Shown: positions 39,087 to 48,029 of the stretch, one piece after another | Layout: each line of letters begins with the position of its first letter | Position numbering within the stretch: position 1 is the first letter of the stretch | Assembly (NCBI RefSeq): GCF_900113865.1 | Contig: NZ_FOQY01000002.1 | Span: 248,001-312,000, forward strand | Direction of reading: 5' to 3' | Source of the DNA: Streptosporangium canum | GTDB taxonomy: Bacteria; Actinomycetota; Actinomycetes; Streptosporangiales; Streptosporangiaceae | DNA: 64,000 bases | The notes under the pieces: model-generated | The model's input: only the letters and a program-made list of their open reading frames with translations | The model's database searches: none | Told to the model about the DNA's origin: nothing | Translations under genes and position numbers: made by a program

Positions 39087-40493
39087 TCAGGCTCTCCGGC
39101 GGCCGGCCCATCGGGACAGGGCGCCGGCCAGGGAACCGGCGTCCGAACCTGCCCAGCAGACGTAGCCGTCAGGGCGCACCAGCACGGCCTCAGCGCCGAG
39201 CTCGCGCGTGATCCCCGCGTAGCCGATCCGGTCCGACCACGGGGCGGCGGCCGTACGCAGACGGTCTGTCGTGGTGAGCAGTACGGCGCGGCCGTCTCGC
39301 AGGTCGAGGCCGGGCAGATGTCGCCCGGCCAGCGGGTGCGGCTCTCCCGGCATGGGATAGCGGATGTCCAGCCCCGAGATCATGCCCGCCACGACCTTGT
39401 TGGCCTCCGGAACCCGCAGCAATTCCTCGACAATGTCGCGCAGGGCCAGATTCTCCTCATGGGGCACGAGCAGCACGGCCTGGGCGCGGGTGTTGGCCAG
39501 CACTCGCGCGGCCACGGGGTGCCGCTCGTCCTGGTAGGTGTCGAGCAGCCCGTCCGCAGCCCAGCCGTTGACCTCGGCGGCCAGCTTCCAGCCCAGGTTG
39601 AAGGCGTCCTGCAGGCCGAGGTTGAGCCCTTGCCCGCCCATGGGGGAGTGGATGTGCGCGGCGTCGCCGGCCAGCAGTACCCGCCCGTGCCGGTAGTTCG
39701 TGACCTGCCGCGAGGCGTCGGTGAAGCGGGAGGCCCAGCGGATCCCGGTGAGCGTCACCTCCGGTCCGAAGGAGTTTGCCAGTGCCCTGCCCACCTCCTG
39801 GTGGGTGATCGGCGCGTCCCTGGACAGGCTCTGCTGCTCGGGGCCGTAGAAGAGGAAGCGGTGCACGCCGTCGCCGAGCGGCGCCAGATAACCCTTGCCG
39901 GTGGCGGAAGGGGTCATGATCGGCAGGCTCCACGAGGTGGGCGCGGGCCCGGTGAGGGTGAGGTCCGCGACCGCCATGCGCAACCGCCCGTCCAGCCCGG
40001 GGAAGCCGATCCCCAGTAGCTCGCGCACCGCGCTTCGACCGCCGTCACACCCTACGAGATAGCGGCCACGCAGCCGTACCGGACCGGCGGTGGCGGTGAC
40101 ACCGTCGTCGTCCTGTGCGAGCGCGGTCAGCTCGTGCCCGCGCAGTATCCTGGCCCCCAGCTCTGCCGCCCTGGCTTCGAGCAGCGCCTCGACCCGCGTC
40201 TGCGGGATGCCGATCATGTACGGGTGCCGGGTGTCCCAGGCGTTGAAGTCCAGCCGCAGCCCGGCGAAGTGGCCGCCGGGCACTCGCTGGATCGCCCGGT
40301 CCATAAGCGGGTCGAGCAGTCCGCGCAGTTCGAGCGCCTCGGCGGTGCGCGGTTGCAGGCCGAGCGCCTTGGATTGGCCGCTGCGCGCGGGCAGCCGTTC
40401 CACCACGGCTGCGGACACCCCGGCCAGGCCGAGCTCCGCGGCGAGCATGAGGCCGGTGGGGCCGGCCCCGACAATGATCACATCGATGTCCAT
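39087..40493 (-). CDS. FAD-dependent aromatic monooxygenase (PheA/TfdB family)
   Basis: A 468-residue class A flavoprotein monooxygenase. It has the dinucleotide motif VIIVGAGPTGLMLA at the N-terminus, the DG motif (VGCDGGRSAVRELLG) near residue 155, and the GD motif (LLAGDAAHIHSPMGGQGLNL, then GLQDAFNLGWKLA) near residue 275. A C-terminal thioredoxin-like domain (LPGLDLRDGRAVLLTT) follows, as in anthracycline-type hydroxylases and rifampicin monooxygenase-like proteins. It uses NAD(P)H and oxygen to hydroxylate aromatic or polyketide substrates. It is monocistronic; a perfect 8-bp inverted repeat lies 23 bases upstream of the start. A role on the PKS product is possible but unsupported. Confidence 0.9.
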   Translation of the reverse strand: MDIDVIIVGAGPTGLMLAAELGLAGVSAAVVERLPARSGQSKALGLQPRTAEALELRGLLDPLMDRAIQRVPGGHFAGLRLDFNAWDTRHPYMIGIPQTRVEALLEARAAELGARILRGHELTALAQDDDGVTATAGPVRLRGRYLVGCDGGRSAVRELLGIGFPGLDGRLRMAVADLTLTGPAPTSWSLPIMTPSATGKGYLAPLGDGVHRFLFYGPEQQSLSRDAPITHQEVGRALANSFGPEVTLTGIRWASRFTDASRQVTNYRHGRVLLAGDAAHIHSPMGGQGLNLGLQDAFNLGWKLAAEVNGWAADGLLDTYQDERHPVAARVLANTRAQAVLLVPHEENLALRDIVEELLRVPEANKVVAGMISGLDIRYPMPGEPHPLAGRHLPGLDLRDGRAVLLTTTDRLRTAAAPWSDRIGYAGITRELGAEAVLVRPDGYVCWAGSDAGSLAGALSRWAGRRRA

Positions 40494-40515
40494 GCCAGGA
40501 CGGTAGATCGCGGGG

Positions 40516-40541
40516 CGTCCCTTACCGCAAAGAAAGGGACG
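40516..40541. promoter_or_regulatory. Inverted repeat upstream of the monooxygenase
   Basis: CGTCCCTT (40516-40523) and AAGGGACG (40534-40541) match perfectly over a 10-base spacer. The position, 23 bases before the minus-strand start, fits an operator. No regulator gene is immediately adjacent. Confidence 0.5.
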
Positions 40542-40749
40542 TGCCGCAGCCGCCTGATCCCGAGGTGGATCCAGACTGTGACGGGACGTTCCGTTGATCC
40601 CGCGTGGTTCGCGCGGAGACGGTGGCCTTTCCTGGCCGGCCGCGTCGAGCGGCAGCCGAACCGGCGGCCGGCCGCGGCCGAGCGGCGGGATCGCTCCGAG
40701 TCCGGAGGGCTGCTTCGCCTCCGCCGGACAGATTCGCTATATTTAGTAA

Positions 40750-41568
40750 ATGGTGAATCTAACCTCGACGCTCTCACTGCAGGGCTGTGCTCTCCGCTAT
40801 GACGACAGCGGTGGCGACGGCGTTCCACTGGTGTTCTCGCACGGCGCCGGGGCCGATCACGTGATGTTCGACGCCCAGCGCGAGCACCTGCGCGCCCAGG
40901 GGTACCGGGTCGTCATCTGGGACATGCGCGGCCACGGTCTGTCTCGCCCGGCCGGTGTTCGATTCACCGCCGAGCAGGCGATCGCGGATCTGCGCGCGCT
41001 CATCGAGCACCTCGCGCTCGACCGGCCTGTGCTCGTGGGGCAGTCCCTCGGCGGCAATCTCAGCCAGGCCGTCGTCCGGCGGCATCCAGACCTCGCCCGG
41101 GCGCTGATCGTCATCGATTCGACGTGGAACACCGCACCACTGTCATGGAAGGAGCGACTGCTGGTGAAGGCGGCCGCGCCGAGTCTGTCGATGATCCCGG
41201 CCAAGCGCCTTCCGGGCATGATGGCCGAGGCCTCCGCGATGACAGAGCGCGCGCGGGCAGACGCACGACGGGCATTCTCCCAACTGTCGAAGAAGGAGTT
41301 CGTCCAGGTGTGGCGGGCGACCGTCGATCTCCTCGACCCGGCCCCCAGCTATCGCACGCCGGTGCCTCTGTGCCTGATCCGCGGTGAGCGAGACCGTACC
41401 GGCAACATCGCCGCGGCCATGCCCAGGTGGGCCAGGGCCGAAGGGGTCGAGGAGGTCGTCATCCCCGGCGCGGGTCATATCTCCAACCAGGACGACCCTC
41501 ACGCGGTGAATGCGGCGATCGAAGCGTTCCTGCGTACGGTTCCGGCATCGAAGCAGGCACGGCGGTGA
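40750..41568 (+). CDS. Alpha/beta hydrolase
   Basis: A 272-residue hydrolase. It shows the oxyanion HG (LVFSHGAGADHVMF), RGHG (WDMRGHGLSRPAG), nucleophile elbow GQSLGG near residue 98 (Ser99), a probable Asp in RGERDRTGN and the catalytic His in PGAGHISNQ. There is no export signal. The ATG lies a few bases after an AT-rich stretch (TATATTTAGTAA), so the mRNA leader may be very short. The stop overlaps the start of a MarR-type gene (GTGA), so the pair is cotranscribed. Confidence 0.88.
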   Translation: MVNLTSTLSLQGCALRYDDSGGDGVPLVFSHGAGADHVMFDAQREHLRAQGYRVVIWDMRGHGLSRPAGVRFTAEQAIADLRALIEHLALDRPVLVGQSLGGNLSQAVVRRHPDLARALIVIDSTWNTAPLSWKERLLVKAAAPSLSMIPAKRLPGMMAEASAMTERARADARRAFSQLSKKEFVQVWRATVDLLDPAPSYRTPVPLCLIRGERDRTGNIAAAMPRWARAEGVEEVVIPGAGHISNQDDPHAVNAAIEAFLRTVPASKQARR

Positions 41569-42002
41569 GCGCGACCCGGCGGCGCGCGTTCGTCACCTCG
41601 GTGGGTGACCTGCTGGCCTCATGGAACCTCCCGCACGCGACCGGCCGCGTCTACGGGTTGCTGTTGGTGACCGAGGAGCCGACCTCTCTCGACGCGATCG
41701 CCGCCGAGCTCGAGCTGAGCAAGGGGGCGGTGAGCACCGCGGTGCGGCAGCTGGACTCCTGGGGACTCGCCAAGGTGATCCCGCAGCCCGGCAGCCGCAG
41801 ACTCCTGGTCGAAGCCACCGGGGGGCTCGAGTCTCTGCTGGAAGCAAGCCATTCGCGGGCCAGAACCCTGATCGCCGCCCTGCGCGACGGTGAGACCCTG
41901 GTGAACCCCGGCCCCGCGCAGGACCGGCTCCGGGACGTGATCGGGCTGTTCGCCGGCTATGTCGACGCCGGGAACCAGATACTCGGCAGACACCGCCAGT
42001 AG
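41565..42002 (+). CDS. GbsR/MarR-type regulator
   Basis: A 145-residue winged-helix protein starting at the GTG that overlaps the hydrolase stop. The DNA-binding part reads LDAIAAELELSKGAVSTAVR and QLDSWGLAKVIPQPGSRR; a helical C-terminus probably makes the dimer. Proteins of this kind often control efflux or osmolyte genes. Here the coupled hydrolase is the likely target or partner. Confidence 0.82.
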   Translation: MSATRRRAFVTSVGDLLASWNLPHATGRVYGLLLVTEEPTSLDAIAAELELSKGAVSTAVRQLDSWGLAKVIPQPGSRRLLVEATGGLESLLEASHSRARTLIAALRDGETLVNPGPAQDRLRDVIGLFAGYVDAGNQILGRHRQ

Positions 42003-42129
42003 CGGCGTCTCGCAGACGATCTCGCGAATCCGCCGACGGCGTCAGCCCTGCTTCGGGACCTCCCGGGAGAAAGGCGGCGAAGGCCGGCAGAGCCTCCCGC
42101 GCGGCGTCCGGATACTCACATGTGGCCCG

Positions 42130-42624
42130 TCACGGCGCGGCGTACTGGTCGTGGCGGGCATACAGCTCGGTCCATTCCTGCTGCGTGAGCTGCCGGCCGG
42201 AGGCGACGATCTCGGCGAGCTCCTCGAAGTACGCCTCCCGGGGCGCTCCCGGTGTGAACAGCACCAGCATCGACGCGGGTGCGCCTGAGTCGTTGCTGAA
42301 GGCGTGCACCCCGCCCGGTGGCACATACAGGAAGTCGCCCGGTGTGGTGTCCAGCCACCGCTCCCCGTTGTACAGCGAGACGGTGCCCTCCAGGATGAAG
42401 AACGACTCGGAGATGGTCCGGTGGAAATGGGCGCCGGGGCCGTTCGGGATCGCCGCCATGTCCCAGCGGTAGAGACCGAACTGGCCCGCGGTCGTCGCTC
42501 CGGTCGCGAGATAGCCGACCTGGGACTTGACCCCGATCGTGAGGTCCGGCCGCGTGTCGGCGGGCCGGTAGACCGCGCTGGCGGTGCCGTGATCGGCGAA
42601 GTACTGCGGGGGCGGATAGGACAT
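42130..42624 (-). CDS. Cupin-domain protein
   Basis: The ATG at 42624 is preceded by GGTGAG. The 164-residue product is a single cupin: motif 1 GAHFHRTISESFFILEGTVS (metal-binding His and Glu present) and motif 2 GDFLYVPPGGVHAFSN. It probably binds Fe, Mn or Zn. Possible roles are quercetinase-like dioxygenase or isomerase; the sequence does not distinguish them. It is convergent with the MarR-type gene upstream and monocistronic. Confidence 0.82.
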   Translation of the reverse strand: MSYPPPQYFADHGTASAVYRPADTRPDLTIGVKSQVGYLATGATTAGQFGLYRWDMAAIPNGPGAHFHRTISESFFILEGTVSLYNGERWLDTTPGDFLYVPPGGVHAFSNDSGAPASMLVLFTPGAPREAYFEELAEIVASGRQLTQQEWTELYARHDQYAAP

Positions 42625-42807
42625 CGGTGTGCTCACCTCGAGCGATGGATCATCTGCGGCTGACCAGATGATCATACGAAGTCGCGGCGGCCCACTAAAA
42701 GATCCAATTCTGATCTGTCCCATTGGGCCAACCCTGGCCCGAGCAGAGGTCACGGCCACCACGGCCCCGGCTGCTCCCGGGCGGTGCCGCCCGCGCCGGA
42801 TGCCCGG

Positions 42808-43597
42808 TCAGCCGGTACGCGGTGGGATGTTGAAGTTGACGCGGAACATGTTGTCCGGGTCGTAGATCGCCTTCAGCGTGGTCAGCCGGGCGAAATCGTC
42901 CGGGCGGTAAGCGGTGCGCACGATGGCGGGGTCGGTGTCCTCGACGCCCAGGAAGTTCAGGTTCGTCCCACCGGTGCTCCATGGACGGATCTCGTCGAGC
43001 AGCCGATCGCGCTGCTCGCGGTCCTGCCGGGCCGGGGCCGTCCCGGTGAACAGCGAGAACGCTGCGTCCCTGCCGCCGACGCAGTTGGGCACCTCCGGCG
43101 GGCGGCCGTAGGCGCCGCCGAAGTGCCGCAGCTCGGTGATGAACGGGGGCCGGGCGGCCGGCCCCGCGAGGGAGATGAGCGTGGCGACGGCGCCCGGCTC
43201 CAGCTCGCGCAGCAGCACGTTGCGGTCGCAGGCCTCGTACGGCGCGCCGGTGGGCTCGTGATGGATGGTGCCGACGTCGGCATACGGCATGTCGCGCACG
43301 GTGTCCACCAGCCGCGGACCGAGAGCACGCAGCGGCTCGACCAGCTTCTCGCCGCCTCCCGCGCCGCTGAAGGCGATACGTACATGGGTGACGAACCTGC
43401 CGCGCATGGCCGCTGGCGAGCACTCCGACGGCCCGCCTCCGCTCCGCGGCCAGCCGTACGGCGGCGACGACGTCCTCCTCGCGGGCGGCGGCGACGATGT
43501 ACGCGGGCCGCGACTCGACTGCCCGGTTGAGTCCCACCCGTCCGTCGTCATATCCCTGCTCATCCGGCCCGAAAACCTGGGCCGCAATCATGTTCAT
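42808..43597 (-). pseudogene. Berberine-bridge-type FAD oxidoreductase, frameshifted with a large internal deletion
   Basis: The N-terminal piece, from ATG 43597, reads [20 protein letters not shown] and [20 protein letters not shown], and stops making sense at VLASGHA, where the FAD-binding GGGHS motif is expected. The C-terminal piece continues in another frame ([12 protein letters not shown] to [15 protein letters not shown]) and contains the BBE-domain signature. About 200 residues of the FAD domain, including the His that binds the flavin covalently, are missing between them. The family is normally about 450-500 residues. Confidence 0.78.
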
Positions 43598-43960
43598 GCA
43601 GGTCAACCTAGCCAAGTGAGTTACCCCGATCTTGTAGGAATCGGACGCGCGACTCCGCTTGACGAGAGGTCGCCCGCACTGCCTGGACCGGGAACCGTGG
43701 TGCCCGGAGGTGAAAGCACCGGAGGCGGGCCGGGATCCGCCCTCCTCGCCGGGCGGTCCGGCCTCAGCTTGCGCTGCGGCCGGACCGCCCGCTTTCTGCA
43801 GCGCGAGTTGCCTTGACACCGGCGACAAGGTTCTAGCGTGGCTGCGACAACCGGGTGGCGGAGGTCGTCGACGGATGGCGGGGCCACGATGTCTGCGTGG
43901 CGCCGGCCGTGCCGGTCGGTGACCGGCCGTTCATCGCGTCGGCCGACCGGAGGAGTAACG
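43598..43960. other. Intergenic region with an orphan terminator
   Basis: This stretch of 363 bases lies between the pseudogene start and the LLM gene. Apart from the strong hairpin at 43751-43790, nothing supports a gene. The final 50 bases lead into the AGGAG of the LLM gene. Confidence 0.45.
43751..43790 (+). terminator. Strong hairpin with no gene in front of it
   Basis: GGGCGGTCCGGCC (43751-43763) and GGCCGGACCGCCC (43778-43790) are a perfect 13-bp inverted repeat followed by GCTTTCT. No plus-strand gene precedes it, so it may be the leftover end of a deleted gene or a leader hairpin for the LLM gene. Confidence 0.6.
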
Positions 43961-44833
43961 ATGAAGTTCGGAATCAGCTACAGCACGCCCTACCACGGCA
44001 TCGACCCCGACACGATCATGGCCTACGCCCAGCATGCCGAGGACTGCGGCTTCGAGTCGCTGTATGTGCCCGAGCACGTCGCGCTGTACCCCGGCGCGAT
44101 GGTCGGCCGCTTCGAGCTACCGCCGTCGCTGCCGTACTTCGATCCGCTCGATTGCCTGAGCTTCGTCGCCGCGGCCACCCGCCGGATCCTGCTCGGGACG
44201 GGTGTGCTGCTGCTGCCGTACCACCATCCGGTGATCCTCGCCAAGCGTCTGGCGACCGTCGACGTGCTGTCCAAGGGGCGGATGCGGTTGCTGACCGCGG
44301 GCCTCGGCTCCCTGCCCGGTGAGGCTCGGGCGATGGGGGTCGACTTCAGCACCCGCGGCCGCCGTGCCGACGAGGCGATCGACGTGATGCGGCTGCTCTG
44401 GGCCGGCGGCCAGGACGGTGTCAGCTTCGACGGGGAGTTCTTCACCTTCGATGACCTGTGCCAGTTCCCGAAGCCCTATGGGGTCACCCACCTGCCGATC
44501 CACATCGGCGGATCGAGCCGGGCGGCCGCACGCCGCGCCGGACGCCGCGGCGACGGCTACTTCCCCGGGGGCGCGCTCGATCCGAACGAACGCGCCATCC
44601 AGATGGACATCGCCCGGTCAGCCGCCACCGAGGCCGGCCGCGACCCGGAAACGCTGGAGTACACGCGATCGGGGTCGATCGACATGACCATCGATCAGGT
44701 GGAGGCGTTCGCCGCCCAAGGGGTGACCCGCATCGTCGTTAGTGCCTCCGCCACCGAATCCGACCGGCAACACGAGGAGATGTCCGCGTTCGCCCAGCGG
44801 TTCGCCCTCCTCCAGACGAGAAGTGCCGGTTAG
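43961..44833 (+). CDS. LLM-class F420-dependent oxidoreductase
   Basis: A 290-residue luciferase-like enzyme behind AGGAG. Diagnostic stretches are MKFGISYSTPYHG, FESLYVPEHVALYPG, RILLGTGVLLLPYHHPVILA, and LPIHIGGSSRAAARRA near residue 180. The DVLSKGRMRLLTAGLGSLP stretch fits the F420-binding TIM barrel. The closest actinobacterial group is annotated TIGR03619-type F420-dependent oxidoreductases. Substrate unknown. It is monocistronic, with a TetR gene following after 172 bases. Confidence 0.88.
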   Translation: MKFGISYSTPYHGIDPDTIMAYAQHAEDCGFESLYVPEHVALYPGAMVGRFELPPSLPYFDPLDCLSFVAAATRRILLGTGVLLLPYHHPVILAKRLATVDVLSKGRMRLLTAGLGSLPGEARAMGVDFSTRGRRADEAIDVMRLLWAGGQDGVSFDGEFFTFDDLCQFPKPYGVTHLPIHIGGSSRAAARRAGRRGDGYFPGGALDPNERAIQMDIARSAATEAGRDPETLEYTRSGSIDMTIDQVEAFAAQGVTRIVVSASATESDRQHEEMSAFAQRFALLQTRSAG

Positions 44834-44979
44834 CCGAGAAGTTCCGGTGCGGATTGCGAGAGGATTCTTGCGGACAGTGACCTGGGGAAATGCGATCGCT
44901 CCCGGTATCCCTCCCGGAACTCTCGCATCCGGTCATTCGTGAGAGGCCGCAGTCGCGCTGAAAACCCGAGGCGCTTCTG

Positions 44980-44995
44980 TACCTACAAGTATGTA
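44980..44995. promoter_or_regulatory. TetR operator overlapping its own promoter
   Basis: TACCTAC-AA-GTATGTA at 44980-44995 is an inverted repeat with one mismatch. It ends 10 bases before the TetR start at 45006. The TACxTAC half-sites are typical for TetR-family autoregulation. Confidence 0.65.
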
Positions 44996-45005
44996 CACTC
45001 GTTGC

Positions 45006-45629
45006 ATGAGCACTGCGGAACGCCTCATCGAAAGCGCTCGCGAACTGCTGTGGGAACGCGGCTACACCGGCACCAGTCCGAAGGCGATCCAGCAGCGGGC
45101 CGGGGCCGGGCAGGGCAGCATGTACCACCACTTCGCCGGCAAGCCGGACCTGGCGCTCGCCGCGATTCGCCGCACCGCCGAGGAGATGCGCGCCAAGGCT
45201 GAGGAGCAGTTCTCCGCGTCGGGGACCGCCCTGGACCGCGTCACCGCGTACCTGCGCCGGGAGCGGGACGTCCTCAAGGGCTGTCCCGTCGGACGTCTCA
45301 CCCAGGACCCGGATGTCATGGGCGACCCGGCGCTGCGGGCCCCGGTCGACGAGACCCTGGCCTGGCTGCGTGAGCGCCTCGCCGAGGTCCTGGCCGAGGG
45401 GCGCGAGCGCGGCGAACTGGATGACGCGCTGGACCCGCGGGCAGCCGCCGCGACCGTCGTCGCGGTCCTGCAGGGCGGCTACGTCCTGGCCCGCGCCGCC
45501 GGCTCCGTGCAGCCGTTCGACCAGGCGATCACCGGGGTGCTGGGCCTACTGACCGCACATGTCTCCACCATCTGCGCATCGCGCCGGGCGAGTGGCACTG
45601 GCGCGGAGCCTCTCCCGCCACTTTCATGA
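45006..45629 (+). CDS. TetR-family regulator
   Basis: A 207-residue TetR protein: helix-turn-helix TGTSPKAIQQRAGAGQGSMY and HHFAGKPDLALAAI, then a TetR_C domain with a Cys near residue 90 (LKGCPVGRLTQD). It belongs to the group that contains YxaF/LmrA-like and NemR-like sensors, where the conserved Cys near GCP can respond to electrophiles. It is followed after 121 bases by a DUF4865 gene on the same strand, its probable target. The ATG at 45006 is preferred over an in-frame ATG at 44991, which overlaps the operator. Confidence 0.9.
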   Translation: MSTAERLIESARELLWERGYTGTSPKAIQQRAGAGQGSMYHHFAGKPDLALAAIRRTAEEMRAKAEEQFSASGTALDRVTAYLRRERDVLKGCPVGRLTQDPDVMGDPALRAPVDETLAWLRERLAEVLAEGRERGELDDALDPRAAAATVVAVLQGGYVLARAAGSVQPFDQAITGVLGLLTAHVSTICASRRASGTGAEPLPPLS

Positions 45630-45750
45630 CGCACCCGGCCGTCCAGGAAGTAGCCGAGGACGGCACCGAGGCCGAACGCGGCCCCCATGCCCCCGACGCC
45701 GAACACCCCGCCGGCTCACCGACCACTCGCCAAGAAAGGCGGCACCCTTC

Positions 45751-46365
45751 GTGTACGCCAAGCAGTACGAGATCGCTCTGCCTGCCGACTACGACATGAA
45801 GATCATCCGCAGGCGCGTAGCCGACGGCGGCCACGTCCTCGACGACCGCGTCGGCCTGGGCCTGAAGGCTTATGTCATCCGCGAACGCGGCGTCGGCGGC
45901 TCGCCGGTCAACCAGTACGCCCCTTTCTACCTGTGGAACGACACCGGCGCGATGGCCCACTTCCTCGTCGGCGGCGGCGGATTCCAGAACATCATCCGGG
46001 ACTTCGGCCGCCCTGTCACCCGCCACTGGACCGCAATCGCCTGCTACGCCGGCCCCGCCCGCTCGGCACCTCCCAAGGCGGCCTCGCGCCGCCTCACCGC
46101 CGTACCCTCCGACGCGGCCCCGGACGGCACCGGACCGGGCCTGTCCGCGCTGATCGAGCGGGAGGCTGAACAGCTGCAGCGGCTCTCCCGCCATGACGGC
46201 GTGCACACCGCCGCGCTGGCCGTCGACCCCCACCACTGGCAGCTGCTGCGGTTCGTGTTGTGGGCGGACACGTACGCGCCGGACAGGGACGCCACCGAGC
46301 GCTACGAGGTTCTGCATCTGTCTGCCCCCGGCCTGGGTGACCTGCGGGAGGGACGGGGCTGGTAG
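45751..46365 (+). CDS. DUF4865 family protein
   Basis: A 204-residue protein from GTG 45751 (VYAKQYEIALPADYDMKIIR), with AAAGG upstream. It matches the DUF4865 pattern: the N-terminal YxMxYEIxLPADYDM motif, central YAPFYLWNDTGAMAHFLVGG, and a C-terminal ELRRF-like segment (WQLLRFVLWADTYAPD). The biochemical function is unknown. Genes of this family usually follow a TetR regulator and lie near redox or LLM enzymes, as here. Confidence 0.82.
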   Translation: MYAKQYEIALPADYDMKIIRRRVADGGHVLDDRVGLGLKAYVIRERGVGGSPVNQYAPFYLWNDTGAMAHFLVGGGGFQNIIRDFGRPVTRHWTAIACYAGPARSAPPKAASRRLTAVPSDAAPDGTGPGLSALIEREAEQLQRLSRHDGVHTAALAVDPHHWQLLRFVLWADTYAPDRDATERYEVLHLSAPGLGDLREGRGW

Positions 46366-46550
46366 CACCCCGCGCGCCGGTACATCACCGCCGAACGGTC
46401 GGCATGGGCGCGACCGCGGGCCGGAAGGTCTCCGCCTCGCGCGGCGAGCACATCGACCTCGCTGCGGCCGCCGAGCAGTTCCTGTCTCCGTAGCGGTGAC
46501 GCCGATAGAGTTCGTAGCCGGCCACGCGCCGACGACATGGAGGGCTCACG

Positions 46551-47228
46551 ATGTCCACACTCGACCGCGTCGTGCTCAGGCTGCCGTTTCGCGGCACGTG
46601 GCTCGCCCGGAACAGTCCCGCGCGGCGTGTGCCGAGCCACGGCACCCACCTGTTCGCCACGACGTACGCCATGGACTTCATCGCGGTACGAGGTCGGCGC
46701 ACGGCGACCACACGGGACTGGCGCACGCTGCTGTACACAGAGCCGGCGGAGCGGTTCTTCGCCTTTGACCAGCCCATCCTCGCCCCCGCGGCCGGCAGGG
46801 TGGTGTCGGTCCACGACGGCGAGGCGGACCACGTGGCGCGGCGCTCGCAGCTCGCGCTGTTGCCCTATGCCCTGACCCAGGCGGCCCGGGTTCGCGCAGG
46901 CGCGGGCGCCATCGCGGGCAACCACGTGATTCTCGAGCTGGAGAATCACGGCGGGTACGTCGTGCTCGCACACCTGCGCGCCAGCTCGGTGCGGGTGGGG
47001 GAGGGCGAGCCGGTCGTGGCCGGCCAGGAACTGGCCACCTGCGGCAACTCGGGCAACTCCACGCAGCCGCACCTGCACATCCAGGTCATGGATTCCGCCG
47101 ATCCGTTCGCCGCGCGTGGCATGCCCATGACATTCCGGGAATATCGGGCGTGGCGCCACCCCGGTAGGGCGCCCAACGTGGTCGAGCGGGGCATCCCCAA
47201 CGAATCGGAGATCGTCGAATCGCTGTGA
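46551..47228 (+). CDS. M23-family metallopeptidase-like protein
   Basis: A 225-residue protein behind GGAGGG. The M23 (LytM) signature is present: HGTHLFATTYAMDF (zinc His and Asp), ILAPAAGRVVSVHDGEAD, GNHVILELENHGGYVVLAHL, and the final CGNSGNSTQPHLHIQ with His174 and His176. It has no signal peptide, which is unusual for a cell-wall endopeptidase. It is either intracellular or exported by another route. Its stop overlaps the start of a TetR gene (GTGA). Confidence 0.85.
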   Translation: MSTLDRVVLRLPFRGTWLARNSPARRVPSHGTHLFATTYAMDFIAVRGRRTATTRDWRTLLYTEPAERFFAFDQPILAPAAGRVVSVHDGEADHVARRSQLALLPYALTQAARVRAGAGAIAGNHVILELENHGGYVVLAHLRASSVRVGEGEPVVAGQELATCGNSGNSTQPHLHIQVMDSADPFAARGMPMTFREYRAWRHPGRAPNVVERGIPNESEIVESL

Positions 47229-47896
47229 CCCGCCAGATCACAGACGCCCGGACGAGGCCACCACGGCGGATCCGATCCGGCCGGGCGGGGCGGCGGAGCG
47301 TCGTTCGGCGCGCGGACGCCGAACGCAGCATCGCCCGCATCGTCTCCGCGGCACGCGAGTGCCTGAGCGGCGATCCGAACGCGAGCGTCGACGACATCGC
47401 CAAGGCCGCCGGAGTGGGCCGGATGACGCTCTACGGCCACTTCGCCACCCGGGCGGAACTCGTCGAGGCCGCCCTGGTCGACGCACTGCGCGCCGGCGAG
47501 GAGGCGTTGTCGGCCGTCGATCTCACCGGCGACGCCCACGACGCTCTGGCCCGGTTGCTCGGCTCCACCTGGTCCCTCGTGGCCGAGTCCATGGCGTTAC
47601 TGACGGCGGCCCAGGGAACTCTTCCCGCCGGACGCATCCGCCGGCTGCACGCAGCCCCCGCGCAGCGTGTCGAAGAGCTCATCCGCCGTGGCCGGGACGG
47701 AGGCGCGTTCCGCACCGACCTGCCGATCGCCTGGCTGGTCAGCGTCGTGCACCACGTCCTGAAAGGCGCCGCGGAGGAGAACCGCGCCGAGCGCCTGAAG
47801 ACGGAGGATGCCGCCCGCGTCGTCATCGCGACGGTGCAGTCGCTCCTGTCGCCCCCTGACCGGGCTTCCACGGATCGAGGTGGCGCGAACCTGTAG
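47225..47896 (+). CDS. TetR-family regulator
   Basis: A 223-residue regulator translationally coupled to the M23 gene. A 30-residue basic N-terminal extension (ARTRPPRRIRSGRAGRRS) precedes the helix-turn-helix (ASVDDIAKAAGVGRMTLYGH, then FATRAELVEAA). The C-terminal ligand domain is of ordinary length. Codon 125 is TTA. It probably represses the two-gene operon that it belongs to. Confidence 0.88.
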   Translation: MTRQITDARTRPPRRIRSGRAGRRSVVRRADAERSIARIVSAARECLSGDPNASVDDIAKAAGVGRMTLYGHFATRAELVEAALVDALRAGEEALSAVDLTGDAHDALARLLGSTWSLVAESMALLTAAQGTLPAGRIRRLHAAPAQRVEELIRRGRDGGAFRTDLPIAWLVSVVHHVLKGAAEENRAERLKTEDAARVVIATVQSLLSPPDRASTDRGGANL

Positions 47897-48029
47897 GCCC
47901 GGTTCTCGCTCAGGCGGTGCCATCCGCGAGATTCGGCCGGGGGAGTGCCCGCGCACCCCGCGGGACCTGCGCCGAGCCCTGCTCGGGCGCCGTCGCGGAA
48001 CGGCACGCCGGCGCCGCGCCCTGGTCAGG

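Noticed and set aside
46405-46494. A 29-codon frame, MGATAGRKVSASRGEHIDLA to AAAEQFLSP
   Set aside because: No ribosome binding site and no recognisable neighbour relationship. Unlike the 21-codon gene at 37133, nothing in the context supports it; it may be a gene remnant.
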